Shown: positions 25,839 through 34,200, counted from the stretch's first letter. The stretch: 34,200 nucleotides of DNA from JBBRCE01 sp038205115 (GCA_038205115.1 JBBRCE010000051.1:1-34200), one strand, 5' to 3'. Translations and numbers: made by a program. Notes: generated from the letters alone by a model not told the origin.

Positions 25839-28800
25839 ATGCTTCGAGCGCTCGAACTCGTCGGTTTCAAAAGCTTTGCCGACAAAACGCGCTTCGAATT
25901 TCCGCAGGGCATCACGGTGGTGGTTGGCCCCAACGGCTCCGGCAAGTCGAATGTCGTCGACGCCATCAAATGGGTGCTGGGCGAGCAAAGCGTAAAAAGC
26001 TTGCGCGGCAAAGAGATGGCCGACGTCATTTTCAATGGCTCTGGCACGCGCCGGCCGCTGAATTCGGCCGAAGCGACATTGACCTTCGATAACGTCGATC
26101 GACTGTTGCCTTTGGACGCTCCGGAAGTGCACATTACGCGACGCGTGTTCCGCAATGGCGAAGGCGAGTATCTGATCAATCGCCAGCCCTGTCGGTTGCG
26201 CGATATTCGCGAACTGTTTGCCGGCACGGGCGTAGCGACAGAAGCCTACAGCGTCATCGAGCAAGGCAAAGTCGACGGCATGCTGCAGTCGTCGCCGCGC
26301 GAGCGCCGCGCCATTTTCGAAGAAGCTGCCGGCATTAGTCGCTTCAAGATGAAAAAGCTGGAAGCCCTGCGAAGATTGGAACGAGTCGAACAAAACTTGC
26401 TGCGGCTTTCCGACATTGTCGACGAGGTCGATAACCGTCTCAAAGGCGTGCGGATGCAAGCCACCAAAGCGCGCCGTTACCGAGAGTATGCGGATCGCTT
26501 GCAATATCTGCGCACGCATGTTGGCCTGGTCGATTGGCGGGCGCTGACCGCGCGACTCACGCTCACGGAAACGGAACTCGAAGCCGTCCGCGGCGAACTG
26601 GCGGCATCCACCTTGCAGGCAGAGGGCATCGACGGCCAAATTGCCGCGCTGGAAAACGAGATCGCGCGGTTCGAACACGACGTCCGCACTCGCGACGCGC
26701 ACGTGGCTCAGAATCTGCAACGTGTGGCGTTGCTGGAAACCACCAACGATCATCAACGACAGCGCTGCCGCGAGATGGAGGAGCAGGTATCTCGTTTGCG
26801 TCGGCAACTGGCGGCCTTGACTTTTCGGGCTGGCGATACCACGCAGCAGCAGCAAACTGCCATCGGCGCTGCCGAACTGGCCGCCGAACGCCGCCGCTCG
26901 ATGAGCGCCGATCTGGCCAACCAAGAGCGCGTGCTGACGGAGTTGACCAGCGAATTGGACCGGCTGCGCAATGAATCGCAGCAGCGCCGCACGGCGCACG
27001 TCGAACAAACGCGCGGCGTGGCCAGCCTGAGTCACGAGATCAATAAATTCGAAACGCAACTCGCCGGCGCGCGGGGCGCGCTGCAGCGCTGTGCGGCCCG
27101 CATCGCGGAATTGCAGTCCACGCGCGACAAACTCGTCGCTGAACTGGCGCAGCTCGAGTCACGGCAACGCGCGTTGCAAGCTGGGGTTGATCAGCGAGTG
27201 GCCGAAGTGCAAGCCGCGCAACTTCGACTTGCGCAATCTCGAATCGATGCGCAATCCGCGCAAGCCCAGCTCGCGGCGCTCAGACAACGTCGTTCGGGCG
27301 CCAGCGAACGGGGAGCCGTGCTGGAAGAACTCGAACATCGCCAAGAAGGCATCAGCGGCGGCGTCAAACAAATACTGGCGACGGCGCGAGGGCAAGACCC
27401 CGGTCGTTATGCCGGCGTGCAAGGCATGCTGGCCGATCTGATCCGCGTGAGCGTCGATGCCGCGGCCCCGCTCGAAGCCGCGCTGGGCCGTAAAGCGCAA
27501 CACGTGGTCGTTGCGCCGGGCGGCAACCTCATCGAGAGTCTCTCGGCCGACATGCCCACGCTGGAAGGCCGCGTGGGCTTCTTTTGTTTGGATCAGATCA
27601 TCGCCTGCGAAACGCCGGCCACGGTCGAACTTGGCGATCAGCCCGGCGTGGTCGAGCGCGCCGATCGATTGGTGGAAGCTGCGCCCGAACTCAAACCGCT
27701 GCTCGAATCGCTGCTGGCGCACACGTGGGTAGTCGACGACCTGGCCGCCGCGCTGCAATTAGCCGCAGGCGCAGGTGGCGGACAACATCTCGTCACGCTG
27801 GCCGGCGAAGTGCTCTCGGCAGATGGCACGCTCAATATCGGTCCTCGCCAATCGACAACCGGCTTGATTTCGCGTCGCAGCGAATTGCGCGCGGTGCAAT
27901 TGCAACTCGCGGAGTTGCAGACGAAAATTGCGCAGGCCGAAGTGGCCGCCAGCGATCTGTCAGCGATCGTCGCGCGGCAAGATCAAGAGCTCGATCAGGC
28001 CATCGCCACGCAGCGCGACGCCGACGCCACGTTGCGCGAACATCAGATGCAAACCACCGCCGCCGCGGAACGACAAGTACAACTGGCCGCTCAGCATGCG
28101 GCGATTGAGTCCGAACAACGGCTGGCCGAACAAGACTGCCAGCGGTCGGCGGCCTCGCTGGCGCAAACGCAAACTAAGCTCAGCCAGGCCGAAACACGGT
28201 TGGCGGCCGCCGAATCGCGCATCAACGAAAACGTCGGACGCATTGAAGCCATCGAGCGGCAACGCAGCCAACGCCATCGCGAAACCATGGCGGCTAAGGT
28301 CGAATTGGCCAAGCTCGAGCAACAATTGGAATCGCTCCAAGGGCAGTTGCGTCGTCACGAGCAAGAGCAGCATGAGCGGCAGCGCAGCATGACCGATACG
28401 CGCGAGCAATTGCAACATTGCATCGATCGCGCTGGCAAGTGCGAATCGGAAATTCTGCTGGCGGAATCGGAAATTGCCGATCGCTATTTGCGCAAAGAGC
28501 GATTCCACAGCGATAGCGCAACAGCTACGGCCACGCTCGAAGGGCTACGCGCAAGCCGAGCGGCAATCGCCCAGGAATCGCAAAAATTGCGCAATCGGTT
28601 GCGGCGCTCAGAAGAAAAGCTGCACAAGAAAGAACTCGAAGCTGGCGAGATTCGCCATCAGCGGACCACTCTGGCAGATCGACTTCGCGACGACTATGGC
28701 ATCAACCTCCAACTCAGCGAGCAGGCGTCCCAGGCCGACGCGATTCCGGAACAGCCCGACGTGCCACCCGCAGATTCACTTGTGCGATCGGACGTGGAGG

Positions 28801-29507
28801 CCGAGATTGCAGAACTGCGGCAAAAGATCGGCAGCATCGGCGGTGTGAATCTCGACGCACTGGAAGAAGCGGACGAACTCGACGCGCGCTATCAATCGTT
28901 GGCAGGGCAACTCGCCGACCTGACCTCGGCCAAGAATTCGCTCGAACAGATCATTCACAAGATCAACGCCGACAGTCGCCGGCTGTTCGCCGAAACGCTG
29001 GAGACCGTTAAAGGTCATTTTCAGGGGCTGTTTCGCAAATTGTTTGGCGGCGGCCAGGCTGATATCGTGCTGGATGAAGGTGTCGATATTTTAGAAAGCG
29101 GCATCGAAATTGTCGCCCGCCCGCCGGGCAAAGAGCCGCGAAATATCTCGCTTCTCAGTGGCGGCGAAAAAACGCTGACCTGCGTGGCGCTGTTGCTCTC
29201 GATCTTTCGCAGCAGGCCCAGCCCATTTTGCGTGCTGGACGAAGTTGACGCGGCGCTGGACGAAGCCAACATCCAGCGTTTTATTGGCGTTCTGACGGAG
29301 TTTCTGGCCTGGACGCAGTTTGTGGTGGTCACGCACTCCAAAAAAACCATGACCTGCGCAAGTACGCTCTACGGCGTGACCATGCAAGAGTCGGGCGTGT
29401 CCAAGCGCGTCAGCGTGCGGTTCGAAGATGTTTCGGAAACGGGCGAAATCCTCCGCACCCGCGACGAACCAGCGGGCGAACGCCCCAGCGACGAGCAGGC
29501 CGCCTGA
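25839..29507 (+). CDS. smc: Chromosome partition protein SMC
   Basis: A 1222-residue SMC, slightly longer than the usual 1150-1200. The start is the ATG at 25839 because MLRALELVGFKSFADKT is the canonical N-terminus. Walker A GPNGSGKS is at 30-37. Two long coiled coils (about 170-510 and 660-1020), rich in Gln, Glu, Arg and Ala, flank a hinge at about 522-640 that begins YAGVQGMLADLI. The C-terminal head has the ABC signature LLSGGEKTLT with S1107, and Walker B CVLDEVDAALDEAN with D1134 and E1135. SMC dimers with ScpA and ScpB load on DNA near the origin and help segregate and compact the chromosome. The scp genes are not in the window. The C-terminal tail past about 1200 (RDEPAGERPSDEQAA) is probably disordered. 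Confidence 0.95.
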   Translation: MLRALELVGFKSFADKTRFEFPQGITVVVGPNGSGKSNVVDAIKWVLGEQSVKSLRGKEMADVIFNGSGTRRPLNSAEATLTFDNVDRLLPLDAPEVHITRRVFRNGEGEYLINRQPCRLRDIRELFAGTGVATEAYSVIEQGKVDGMLQSSPRERRAIFEEAAGISRFKMKKLEALRRLERVEQNLLRLSDIVDEVDNRLKGVRMQATKARRYREYADRLQYLRTHVGLVDWRALTARLTLTETELEAVRGELAASTLQAEGIDGQIAALENEIARFEHDVRTRDAHVAQNLQRVALLETTNDHQRQRCREMEEQVSRLRRQLAALTFRAGDTTQQQQTAIGAAELAAERRRSMSADLANQERVLTELTSELDRLRNESQQRRTAHVEQTRGVASLSHEINKFETQLAGARGALQRCAARIAELQSTRDKLVAELAQLESRQRALQAGVDQRVAEVQAAQLRLAQSRIDAQSAQAQLAALRQRRSGASERGAVLEELEHRQEGISGGVKQILATARGQDPGRYAGVQGMLADLIRVSVDAAAPLEAALGRKAQHVVVAPGGNLIESLSADMPTLEGRVGFFCLDQIIACETPATVELGDQPGVVERADRLVEAAPELKPLLESLLAHTWVVDDLAAALQLAAGAGGGQHLVTLAGEVLSADGTLNIGPRQSTTGLISRRSELRAVQLQLAELQTKIAQAEVAASDLSAIVARQDQELDQAIATQRDADATLREHQMQTTAAAERQVQLAAQHAAIESEQRLAEQDCQRSAASLAQTQTKLSQAETRLAAAESRINENVGRIEAIERQRSQRHRETMAAKVELAKLEQQLESLQGQLRRHEQEQHERQRSMTDTREQLQHCIDRAGKCESEILLAESEIADRYLRKERFHSDSATATATLEGLRASRAAIAQESQKLRNRLRRSEEKLHKKELEAGEIRHQRTTLADRLRDDYGINLQLSEQASQADAIPEQPDVPPADSLVRSDVEAEIAELRQKIGSIGGVNLDALEEADELDARYQSLAGQLADLTSAKNSLEQIIHKINADSRRLFAETLETVKGHFQGLFRKLFGGGQADIVLDEGVDILESGIEIVARPPGKEPRNISLLSGGEKTLTCVALLLSIFRSRPSPFCVLDEVDAALDEANIQRFIGVLTEFLAWTQFVVVTHSKKTMTCASTLYGVTMQESGVSKRVSVRFEDVSETGEILRTRDEPAGERPSDEQAA

Positions 29508-29765
29508 AAAACACCACAGCGCCGCCGTATCGCGACGTTGCGAGATTCAACTCGCTGATGTCGAACTGCCGACATTTTGTCAAATATTTTTCCAGAAACT
29601 AATCGCCGTCAACTCCGCGGCGAAACAGGCTCGCCCCGCTTGCCGCTCGAACGATCGGCTGTGCCAGGCGCGTGAGCGCTATTGCGGCAATGACGGCGAT
29701 AAATACAATAGAGTATGTGAAGAGAGCTACGATGACTCCGGCAAATCTTTTGGAGGGCGACTCAC

Positions 29766-29948
29766 TTGCTTACCGAGAATGAAGTATCGCGGAGTTGGCG
29801 CAACTTGCTCAAGACGACCGATTTGACGGACGATGTTTTGAACAAAGCCGAAGCCCTGCTCGACGAACTTCGCCCTGAAAGTCCCCTGCGTCATCGCCTG
29901 GGTAGCGAGCTGGACGAACTGCGCAAAAACGCCGTCTCCCGCAGCTAA
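29766..29948 (+). CDS. Small conserved protein of unknown function (60 aa)
   Basis: A 60-residue protein starting with TTG at 29766, supported by GGAGGG eight bases upstream. It is predicted to be mostly helical, with AEALLDELRPESPLRHRL and a second charged helix SELDELRKN. The DELRPESPLRHRL phrase matches my memory of short planctomycete proteins that carry no assigned function. It has no signal peptide or membrane segment. It follows smc by 258 bases on the same strand, so co-transcription is possible but not shown. Confidence 0.5.
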   Translation: MLTENEVSRSWRNLLKTTDLTDDVLNKAEALLDELRPESPLRHRLGSELDELRKNAVSRS

Positions 29949-30081
29949 ACGCTCGAGCTGGCTCAATGGTCAGCTTGGCGGATAGCATCTTCTCAGCGCG
30001 CCCAGCTTCTTCACGGAAGGATTTCAAAACCGCCGTGAGTCCGCAGAGCCGTCGTTGGCGGATGTCTGTTGTTCCGCGGCG

Positions 30082-32136
30082 CTACCGCGGATCGGTGCTC
30101 GAATTTTCGACGTACTCGCGCAGCGTTTGGAGTTCTCGCTCGAAACCGCCGGAAAGAATCGGAAAACGGCACCAGGTCTTCGGGTCCAGATTTTCATCAT
30201 CCACATGAAACGATGGCGCATAGCGCTCGCGCTTCCATTGGTTGCGGCACCAGAGTCGGAAAAACCGCTGCACCCAGTTGAGTAACTGCCCGCGTTCGTA
30301 TTGCGGAAACTGGAACTGCATCATCCGGAAACAATCCAGCGGCATCTGTTTATCGCGAATAGCCGCCCGCTCGATGGCGTCGAGCAACTCGTAAGGCATC
30401 AGATCGTCTTCATCCGTTTGCTTCGACTCGGCCGGACGCAGTTCGGCGGTCGGCGCTTGCAGGTTCACCGCCTGCAGCGCTGGCAACGGGCCTAAACTTT
30501 GCGGTCCGGTGACTTCCAACCAGCGTAACCAGCGTCGCAAAAACGCCTTGTCGATTCCGGCAATTGGGCTCAATCCGCCCGACGTATCGCCGTCCATCGT
30601 CGCGTAACCAACAGCCGCCTCGGAACGATTACTGGTCGAAAGCAGCAAGGCGCCGCGTAAATTGGTCAACAGCCACACGCCGGGCGAACGCACGCGGGCT
30701 TGAATATTTTGCAGCGCAATATCGTCCGTCCGCCAATCGAGTTTGCGACCGATGGCGCCCGACACCACGCCAATGTACTGCTGCACCAAGGGATCGACAT
30801 CGAACTGCAAAAACTCCGCGCCAACAGCCTCGGCCACCGCCCGCGCTGCGGCCAGCGTTACCGGCCCGCTATTGCGCGTGCTTTGGTACACGCACGACAA
30901 CGTCGCCTGAATGATCTGCTCGGCCAGCAAATCGAGTTGTTCCGCCGACGGTTCCCCCACAGTGCCATGGGGTAACTGCAGCGTCTGCAATTGCGAAATG
31001 TGGTTCAGTTTTTTCAAAAACGCTTCCGCTCCCAAGTCGCGCAGGCCGAATCGCGTGGCCATCGCCACCAGGCAAGAGACGGCAGCGCTGTCGGCGCCGC
31101 CGCTCAGTGAAACCACGTAGCCCTGCGAACGGCTTTTGCGCAGATAGTCGAACAGCGCCAGCGAGATGGCCCGCGCAAACTCTTCTTCTTTGACATGGGC
31201 GCCAACTTCCCAAGCGGCCGGCGTGGCAATCGTCCGTTGCGGATCCACGGCCGGAAACGAAAAATCCACCGCCACGCAACCGACCTCGGCCGACTCCATC
31301 CGCGGCAGATAACTGGCGCTGCGCGAGCGATTCAAACGCGTGGCGTCGAGATCGATGACGGTTGATGTCACGTGGGCGTCGGCAAACGAAAATCGTGGCC
31401 CCATCGCTACCATGGTGCCGCAATTGGCGATCATCGCGCCGCCGTCGTAAATCGCGCGGCCAGCTTCGTTGCCCAGCAAGTTGCTGTAAACGTATCCCAC
31501 GCCAAACGCCCGCGAGCCTTCCAGCACAAAGCGCTCGCGCGTTTTCGCTTTGCCGAACGCAAAATGACTGGCACTTGGGTTGAGAATGATATCCACGGCC
31601 CGCTGCGCCAATTCGCCACCGGGTCGATTGGCCACCCAAGCGTCTTCGCAGATTTCGAAACCGATCTTCACGCCGCCGCAATCGTAGTGTAGATCGCCCA
31701 GCGAATACGTTTTTCCGGCGTGCGAAATCTCCACCCGCCGGCCCACCGGCCAGGGCTTGAACCAGCGCGGTTCGTAATGAATCCCGTCGCCCGCCAGAAA
31801 TCGCTTGGCCGTAAAACCCACGATCTGCCCATCGACCGCCAGACAGGCCGCGTTATAGAGCGCCGTGTTGTACGCCAGCGGCAAGCCTAACGAGACAATC
31901 ATGCCGCGCGTGGCGGGCAACACCTCGTGTAACACCTGCCAAGCCGTTTGCTGCACGCCCTGCGCGTGAAACATGTCTTCGCAGCCGTATCCGGAAATGC
32001 AAAGCTCCGGCAAACACAGCAGCGACGCCTGCTGACCGCGGGCCTGTTGAATGGCCTCCAATATATTTGCGCGATTGCCTTGCCAATCGAGCGGGGTTTG
32101 ATTGAGAACCGCGGCGGCCAGTTTGATGAGTCGCAT
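30082..32136 (-). CDS. nadE: Glutamine-dependent NAD(+) synthetase
   Basis: A 684-residue two-domain NadE. The N-terminal nitrilase-type glutaminase domain (about 1-290) has the catalytic triad E44 (LPELCISGYG), K111 (FTAKRFL) and C163 (FEICEDAW). It releases ammonia, which travels to the C-terminal synthetase domain. That domain has the PP-loop SLSGGADSA at 343-351, which adenylates nicotinic acid adenine dinucleotide, and STSNRSEAAVGYATMDGD further on. The reaction is the last step of NAD synthesis. The ATG at 32136 is chosen because MRLIKLAAAVLNQTPLDW is the normal start; the in-frame extension upstream is not family-like. It stands alone, with a 613-base gene-free stretch upstream. Confidence 0.93.
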   Translation of the reverse strand: MRLIKLAAAVLNQTPLDWQGNRANILEAIQQARGQQASLLCLPELCISGYGCEDMFHAQGVQQTAWQVLHEVLPATRGMIVSLGLPLAYNTALYNAACLAVDGQIVGFTAKRFLAGDGIHYEPRWFKPWPVGRRVEISHAGKTYSLGDLHYDCGGVKIGFEICEDAWVANRPGGELAQRAVDIILNPSASHFAFGKAKTRERFVLEGSRAFGVGYVYSNLLGNEAGRAIYDGGAMIANCGTMVAMGPRFSFADAHVTSTVIDLDATRLNRSRSASYLPRMESAEVGCVAVDFSFPAVDPQRTIATPAAWEVGAHVKEEEFARAISLALFDYLRKSRSQGYVVSLSGGADSAAVSCLVAMATRFGLRDLGAEAFLKKLNHISQLQTLQLPHGTVGEPSAEQLDLLAEQIIQATLSCVYQSTRNSGPVTLAAARAVAEAVGAEFLQFDVDPLVQQYIGVVSGAIGRKLDWRTDDIALQNIQARVRSPGVWLLTNLRGALLLSTSNRSEAAVGYATMDGDTSGGLSPIAGIDKAFLRRWLRWLEVTGPQSLGPLPALQAVNLQAPTAELRPAESKQTDEDDLMPYELLDAIERAAIRDKQMPLDCFRMMQFQFPQYERGQLLNWVQRFFRLWCRNQWKRERYAPSFHVDDENLDPKTWCRFPILSGGFERELQTLREYVENSSTDPR

Positions 32137-32749
32137 GAATGATCCAAAACCAAGCCGCAGCACAGTTGCACATTGATAATTGCCTGTTTGCTCGACAAAT
32201 GCCAAGTCGGCGGCACTCCAAAAGTATAGAAGACGCGCGGCGCTTAAAGAAGGCGCTCGTCTGTGATGCGCTGCCGAACTTGGCGATGCGATTTGGCGCT
32301 GCACTCGCAGCGCGCCGGTCCGTCGCCGCAGCACAGGCCAAGCAGAGAGATTACCGCAGTCCGCTCAGCAGCGAGCAGAACACCCGGGCGAACGGATCGA
32401 AATCGCACGCTGCGCAGCGCCTTCACGCGCGGCGGCGTCGTTCACCAACTTTCTCACGCCCCTAGCAAGCGCGGCCGGCGCCGCCGGACGTGCTGAAGTT
32501 CAAGGCTCGTCGCTGTCACTGGAAAGACAGCGAGCTGTTGACGAAGTTCACCTTGAGCTTTAGCGTTGTCGTCACGAAGCACTGATGCGTTGAGTGACCG
32601 GCGTGCTGCGCACCAACCGTCTGCGCACAAACGGCGCTCGGCCGCGTTGCCACAACGTTGAATCCAGATCGTCGGCGGTTGAGCGTGTACAGACGCGGCG
32701 ACAGGACTCTCCGTTGGGCAACATGCAGCAACAACCAGCGGAATCGCGG
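32137..32749. other. 613-base region without a recognisable gene
   Basis: Several short frames cross this stretch but none has a family match, a good ribosome site or a normal amino acid mix. A 7-bp hairpin (CGCTGTC, eight-base loop, GACAGCG) lies at 32511-32532; no T-run follows it on either strand. The nadE promoter should lie at the left end. The rest may be decayed gene sequence or the 3' trailer of the repeat-protein gene. Confidence 0.45.
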
Positions 32750-33088
32750 CTAATTCGCCGGTTTGCCCTTACCCTCGCCGTCTCCCTTGCCCTTGCCGTC
32801 TCCATCACCCTTGCCCTTGCCCTTGCCCTTGCCGTCGCCGGCTCCGTCACCTTTGCCGTCACCCTTACCTTTTCCTTTGCCCTTGCCTTTCCCCTTGCCG
32901 TCGCCGTCACCTTTGCCCTTGCCGTCGCCGTCACCTTTGCCATCGCCTTCGGCCAAAAGGGTTGTTGCGGGCAACGTTAGCGCGGCCGCGCCGGCGCCTG
33001 CCACCAAAATTCCTCGCAAGAAATTGCGGCGACTGGACGAGATTTCTGCCAGCACGGCGTCTAGCTTACTGAGCTGTTTGTCGGACAT
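32750..33088 (-). CDS. Tat-exported Gly-Lys/Gly-Asp repeat protein
   Basis: A 112-residue protein whose ATG at 33088 follows AAGGAA at four to five bases. Residues 18-45 form a twin-arginine signal: SSRRNFLRG, then a hydrophobic stretch ending LLAEG. Everything after about residue 47 is a low-complexity array in which nearly every second residue is Gly and the others are Lys or Asp, with single Glu and Ala exceptions: units such as GDGKGKG. The mature part has no hydrophobic residues, no cysteines and is probably disordered and highly charged, with Lys in excess. It may bind anionic polymers, minerals or divalent ions outside the cytoplasm, but this is speculation. Using the Tat route for a disordered polyelectrolyte is odd, as Tat normally exports folded proteins. 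Confidence 0.75.
   Translation of the reverse strand: MSDKQLSKLDAVLAEISSSRRNFLRGILVAGAGAAALTLPATTLLAEGDGKGDGDGKGKGDGDGKGKGKGKGKGKGDGKGDGAGDGKGKGKGKGDGDGKGKGDGEGKGKPAN
32762..32947 (-). repeat. Imperfect 6-bp-phased coding repeat (Gly-Lys / Gly-Asp)
   Basis: On the minus strand the DNA is a run of two-codon units GGN-AAR or GGN-GAY, about 31 in a row, with mixed synonymous codons. The repeat explains the low-complexity protein tail and would be prone to length change by slippage or recombination. On the plus strand it reads as alternating pyrimidine-rich units. Confidence 0.8.
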
Positions 33089-33345
33089 GTGGTTCCTTTC
33101 AGGAGTACAAAGCTCGAAATGATCGACCGGGCCGCCATCCCCGCCAGGATTCAGCCGGTCGTGGGCTTGATGCTAACGCCGGCTACCTTAAGATTCCATG
33201 AAGCGTGGCCGGCAGCGACTTGATCAACTGCTCGGCGCGCTTGGTTTGACTAGCCCACACAGGTTTGTCGCGGCCGATCGTCTTTCAGCGAGGGCGCGAA
33301 ATTTCTTCGGAGCACTGGACCTGTCTGCATCCCAGCCTCTGCAAC

Positions 33346-33614
33346 TTACGCCAAATCGAAAAGGAGCACTTCCGCCGCCACCGGAGCGGAGAGTTCCATT
33401 GACGTGGTTTCGCTGACGGCCACACCATCGCCGGCTTGCAGCAACTCGCCAGCCATGCTGACCTCGCCTCGCAGCACTTGCAAATAGGCGTGCCGGGCCG
33501 GCGCAATTTCATATTCCAACGGTCGTCCTTCGCTCAGGTTGGCTAGCAGAAGTTTTGCGTCCTGATGAATGGTCAACGAGCCATTGGCGCCATCGGGCGA
33601 AGCCGCCAACTGCG
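33346..33614 (-). pseudogene. Pirin (YhaK-like) C-terminal fragment
   Basis: The frame ending at 33346 encodes about 89 residues typical of the pirin C-terminal cupin: LAASPDGANGSLTIHQDAKLL, then EIAPARHAYLQVLRGEV, LLQAGDGVAVSE and AEVLLFDLA at the end. Complete pirins have about 230 residues with a metal-binding N-terminal cupin (HxHxE) that is absent here. Homology ends at about 33609-33621, exactly where an IS630-type transposase tail begins on the other strand, so the gene appears cut by that element and its N-terminal half has been lost from this spot. Pirin-family proteins include quercetin dioxygenases; this fragment cannot be active. Confidence 0.72.
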
Positions 33615-33616
33615 AA

Positions 33617-33757
33617 CGCATCGGCGAGCTGCGCGCGTTGCAGGAGCGGATCGCCGCTTGGTCTAAAGACATCAACCGAACGCAACGCGGCGTCGATTGG
33701 CAAATGCAAGTCGAAGACGCCCGTTGCAAATTGAAGTCGGTCTATCCCAAAATTTAG
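33617..33757 (+). pseudogene. Transposase C-terminal remnant (IS630-like)
   Basis: From about 33617 the frame encodes RIGELRALQERIAAW followed by SKDINRTQRGVDWQMQVEDA and RCKLKSVYPKI, then a stop. The pattern of a helix with AW-xD-N followed by VDW-F/M-x-(D/E)DAR-KL-xLYP is the extreme C-terminus of many IS630-family transposases. Only about 46 residues survive. It differs from the IS630 remnant at 163-459, which ends in another way, so the two come from different elements. It abuts the pirin fragment. No terminal repeat was identified, but the IS end should lie shortly after 33757. Confidence 0.55.
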
Positions 33758-33968
33758 CTGTGACGAGGCACAAGTGCGGTCTGACATTGATAGGCTTGGC
33801 AGCTTTCGAGTAGCGATTCAGGCCAAATCGTCCCAGTTGCCGAATGTGCAGCTAACGCGTCGACGTGAACTTTCTATGTGCGGGCTCTGGCCCGACACGT
33901 CAATCGCCGCAACCGGTACAGCGCGTTGCCCCGAGGCACGAAACCGCCCAATTCGCGGCGGGCCAATC

Positions 33969-34200
33969 TTAAACCTGCTTGCGGCGGCGGGCCATGACAA
34001 GCAGGCCGATGATGCCCATCACGCCCAGCAGCCAAGTGCTCGGTTCGGGCACGGCGGTTACCGAGCCCAGCGAGCCACCGAGCGAACCCAGTGTATGAAC
34101 TTCGCCAGACAGCGCGCCGCTTTGTGCCGCGAAAGCCGAATCCATCAGCGAGTAGTCGGCGGCGGTTATCGAGCCGTCGTAGTCGAAGTCGCCGTTCGCC
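33969..34200 (-). CDS. 3' end of an exported dockerin/PEP-CTERM protein
   Basis: The last 76 codons of a minus-strand gene whose start is beyond the window. The visible part begins with NGDFDYDGSITAADYSLMDS, a dockerin-type calcium-binding loop (DxDxDG spacing), then a Gly/Ser/Leu-rich linker, then a PEP-CTERM sorting signal: VPEPSTWLLG, a hydrophobic helix (about 15 residues) and the basic tail ARRRKQV. PEP-CTERM proteins are exported, handled by exosortase and delivered to the outer envelope or matrix. Dockerin repeats plus PEP-CTERM are a common ending of very large planctomycete surface proteins. Stop codon TAA is at 33969-33971. What the missing N-terminal part does cannot be told. Confidence 0.85.
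   Translation of the reverse strand, partial: ANGDFDYDGSITAADYSLMDSAFAAQSGALSGEVHTLGSLGGSLGSVTAVPEPSTWLLGVMGIIGLLVMARRRKQV

Noticed and set aside
25803..27059. Long minus-strand open frame (418 codons) opposite smc
   Set aside because: It lies fully antisense to a certain SMC coding region and its translation has no family resemblance; long antisense frames are expected in GC-rich genes.
32511..32532. Hairpin as intrinsic terminator
   Set aside because: A 7-bp stem exists but no T-run follows on either strand.
32244..32734. Short minus-strand frames between nadE and the repeat gene
   Set aside because: Compositions are Arg/Cys-rich and unlike proteins; no start signals or homology recognised.
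32762..32947. Possible CRISPR or tandem non-coding repeat
   Set aside because: The period is six bases, in phase with a reading frame and without spacers; it is a coding low-complexity repeat.

Overview
The window looks like a chromosomal segment of a planctomycete, most likely of the Pirellulales. The inference rests on gene content: a DUF1552 protein paired with a large PSCyt/PSD (DUF1587/1592/1595/1588/1585) cytochrome-like protein, a formylglycine sulfatase, a dockerin plus PEP-CTERM tail, a DUF58/BatA pair, several small proteins resembling planctomycete-restricted families, and a dnaA with no dnaN beside it. DNA is moderately GC-rich and many starts are GTG or TTG. No rRNA, tRNA or CRISPR array was seen.

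Layout. 1-459: debris of two different insertion sequences side by side. 490-7036: a run of minus-strand genes: ECF sigma factor with overlapping anti-sigma factor, an xdhC-mocA-Nudix operon, a small membrane protein, an exported alpha/beta hydrolase and an exported SMP-30/gluconolactonase-like protein. 7375-10429 (plus): two small conserved proteins of unknown function, the aminotransferase alaC, then a PIN-domain toxin-like gene broken by one extra base and its small partner. 10414-11352 (minus): a XerD-type recombinase. 11597-15347 (plus): DUF58, BatA/VWA protein and a methyltransferase. 15634-17478 (plus): sulfatase, converging on the DUF1552/PSCyt pair at 17519-21255 (minus). 21447-22367: metallophosphoesterase. 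22374-25381 (minus): dnaA, a motif-rich spacer and a ROK kinase. 25839-29948 (plus): smc and a 60-residue protein. 30082-32136 (minus): glutamine-dependent NAD synthetase. 32750-34200: a Tat-exported Gly-Lys-Asp repeat protein, a pirin gene cut by an IS630 remnant, and the 3' end of a dockerin/PEP-CTERM protein.

How the genes work together. Clear functional units are sigma/anti-sigma (envelope signalling), XdhC/MocA (molybdenum cofactor tailoring for an enzyme encoded elsewhere), DUF58/BatA (usually partnered with a MoxR ATPase, absent here), DUF1552/PSCyt (an exported planctomycete pair of unknown role) and PIN/antitoxin (probably dead). DnaA, SMC and XerD are all chromosome-maintenance proteins but lie in separate transcription units.

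The points most worth a second look are a cluster of ATTTGC/GCAAAT motifs, including a perfect 14-bp palindrome, in the long spacer upstream of dnaA; the Tat-exported (Gly-Lys/Gly-Asp)n protein; the frameshifted PIN gene; a 17-bp palindrome in a divergent promoter region; a ROK kinase without the zinc-site cysteines; and IS scars at both edges of the window.
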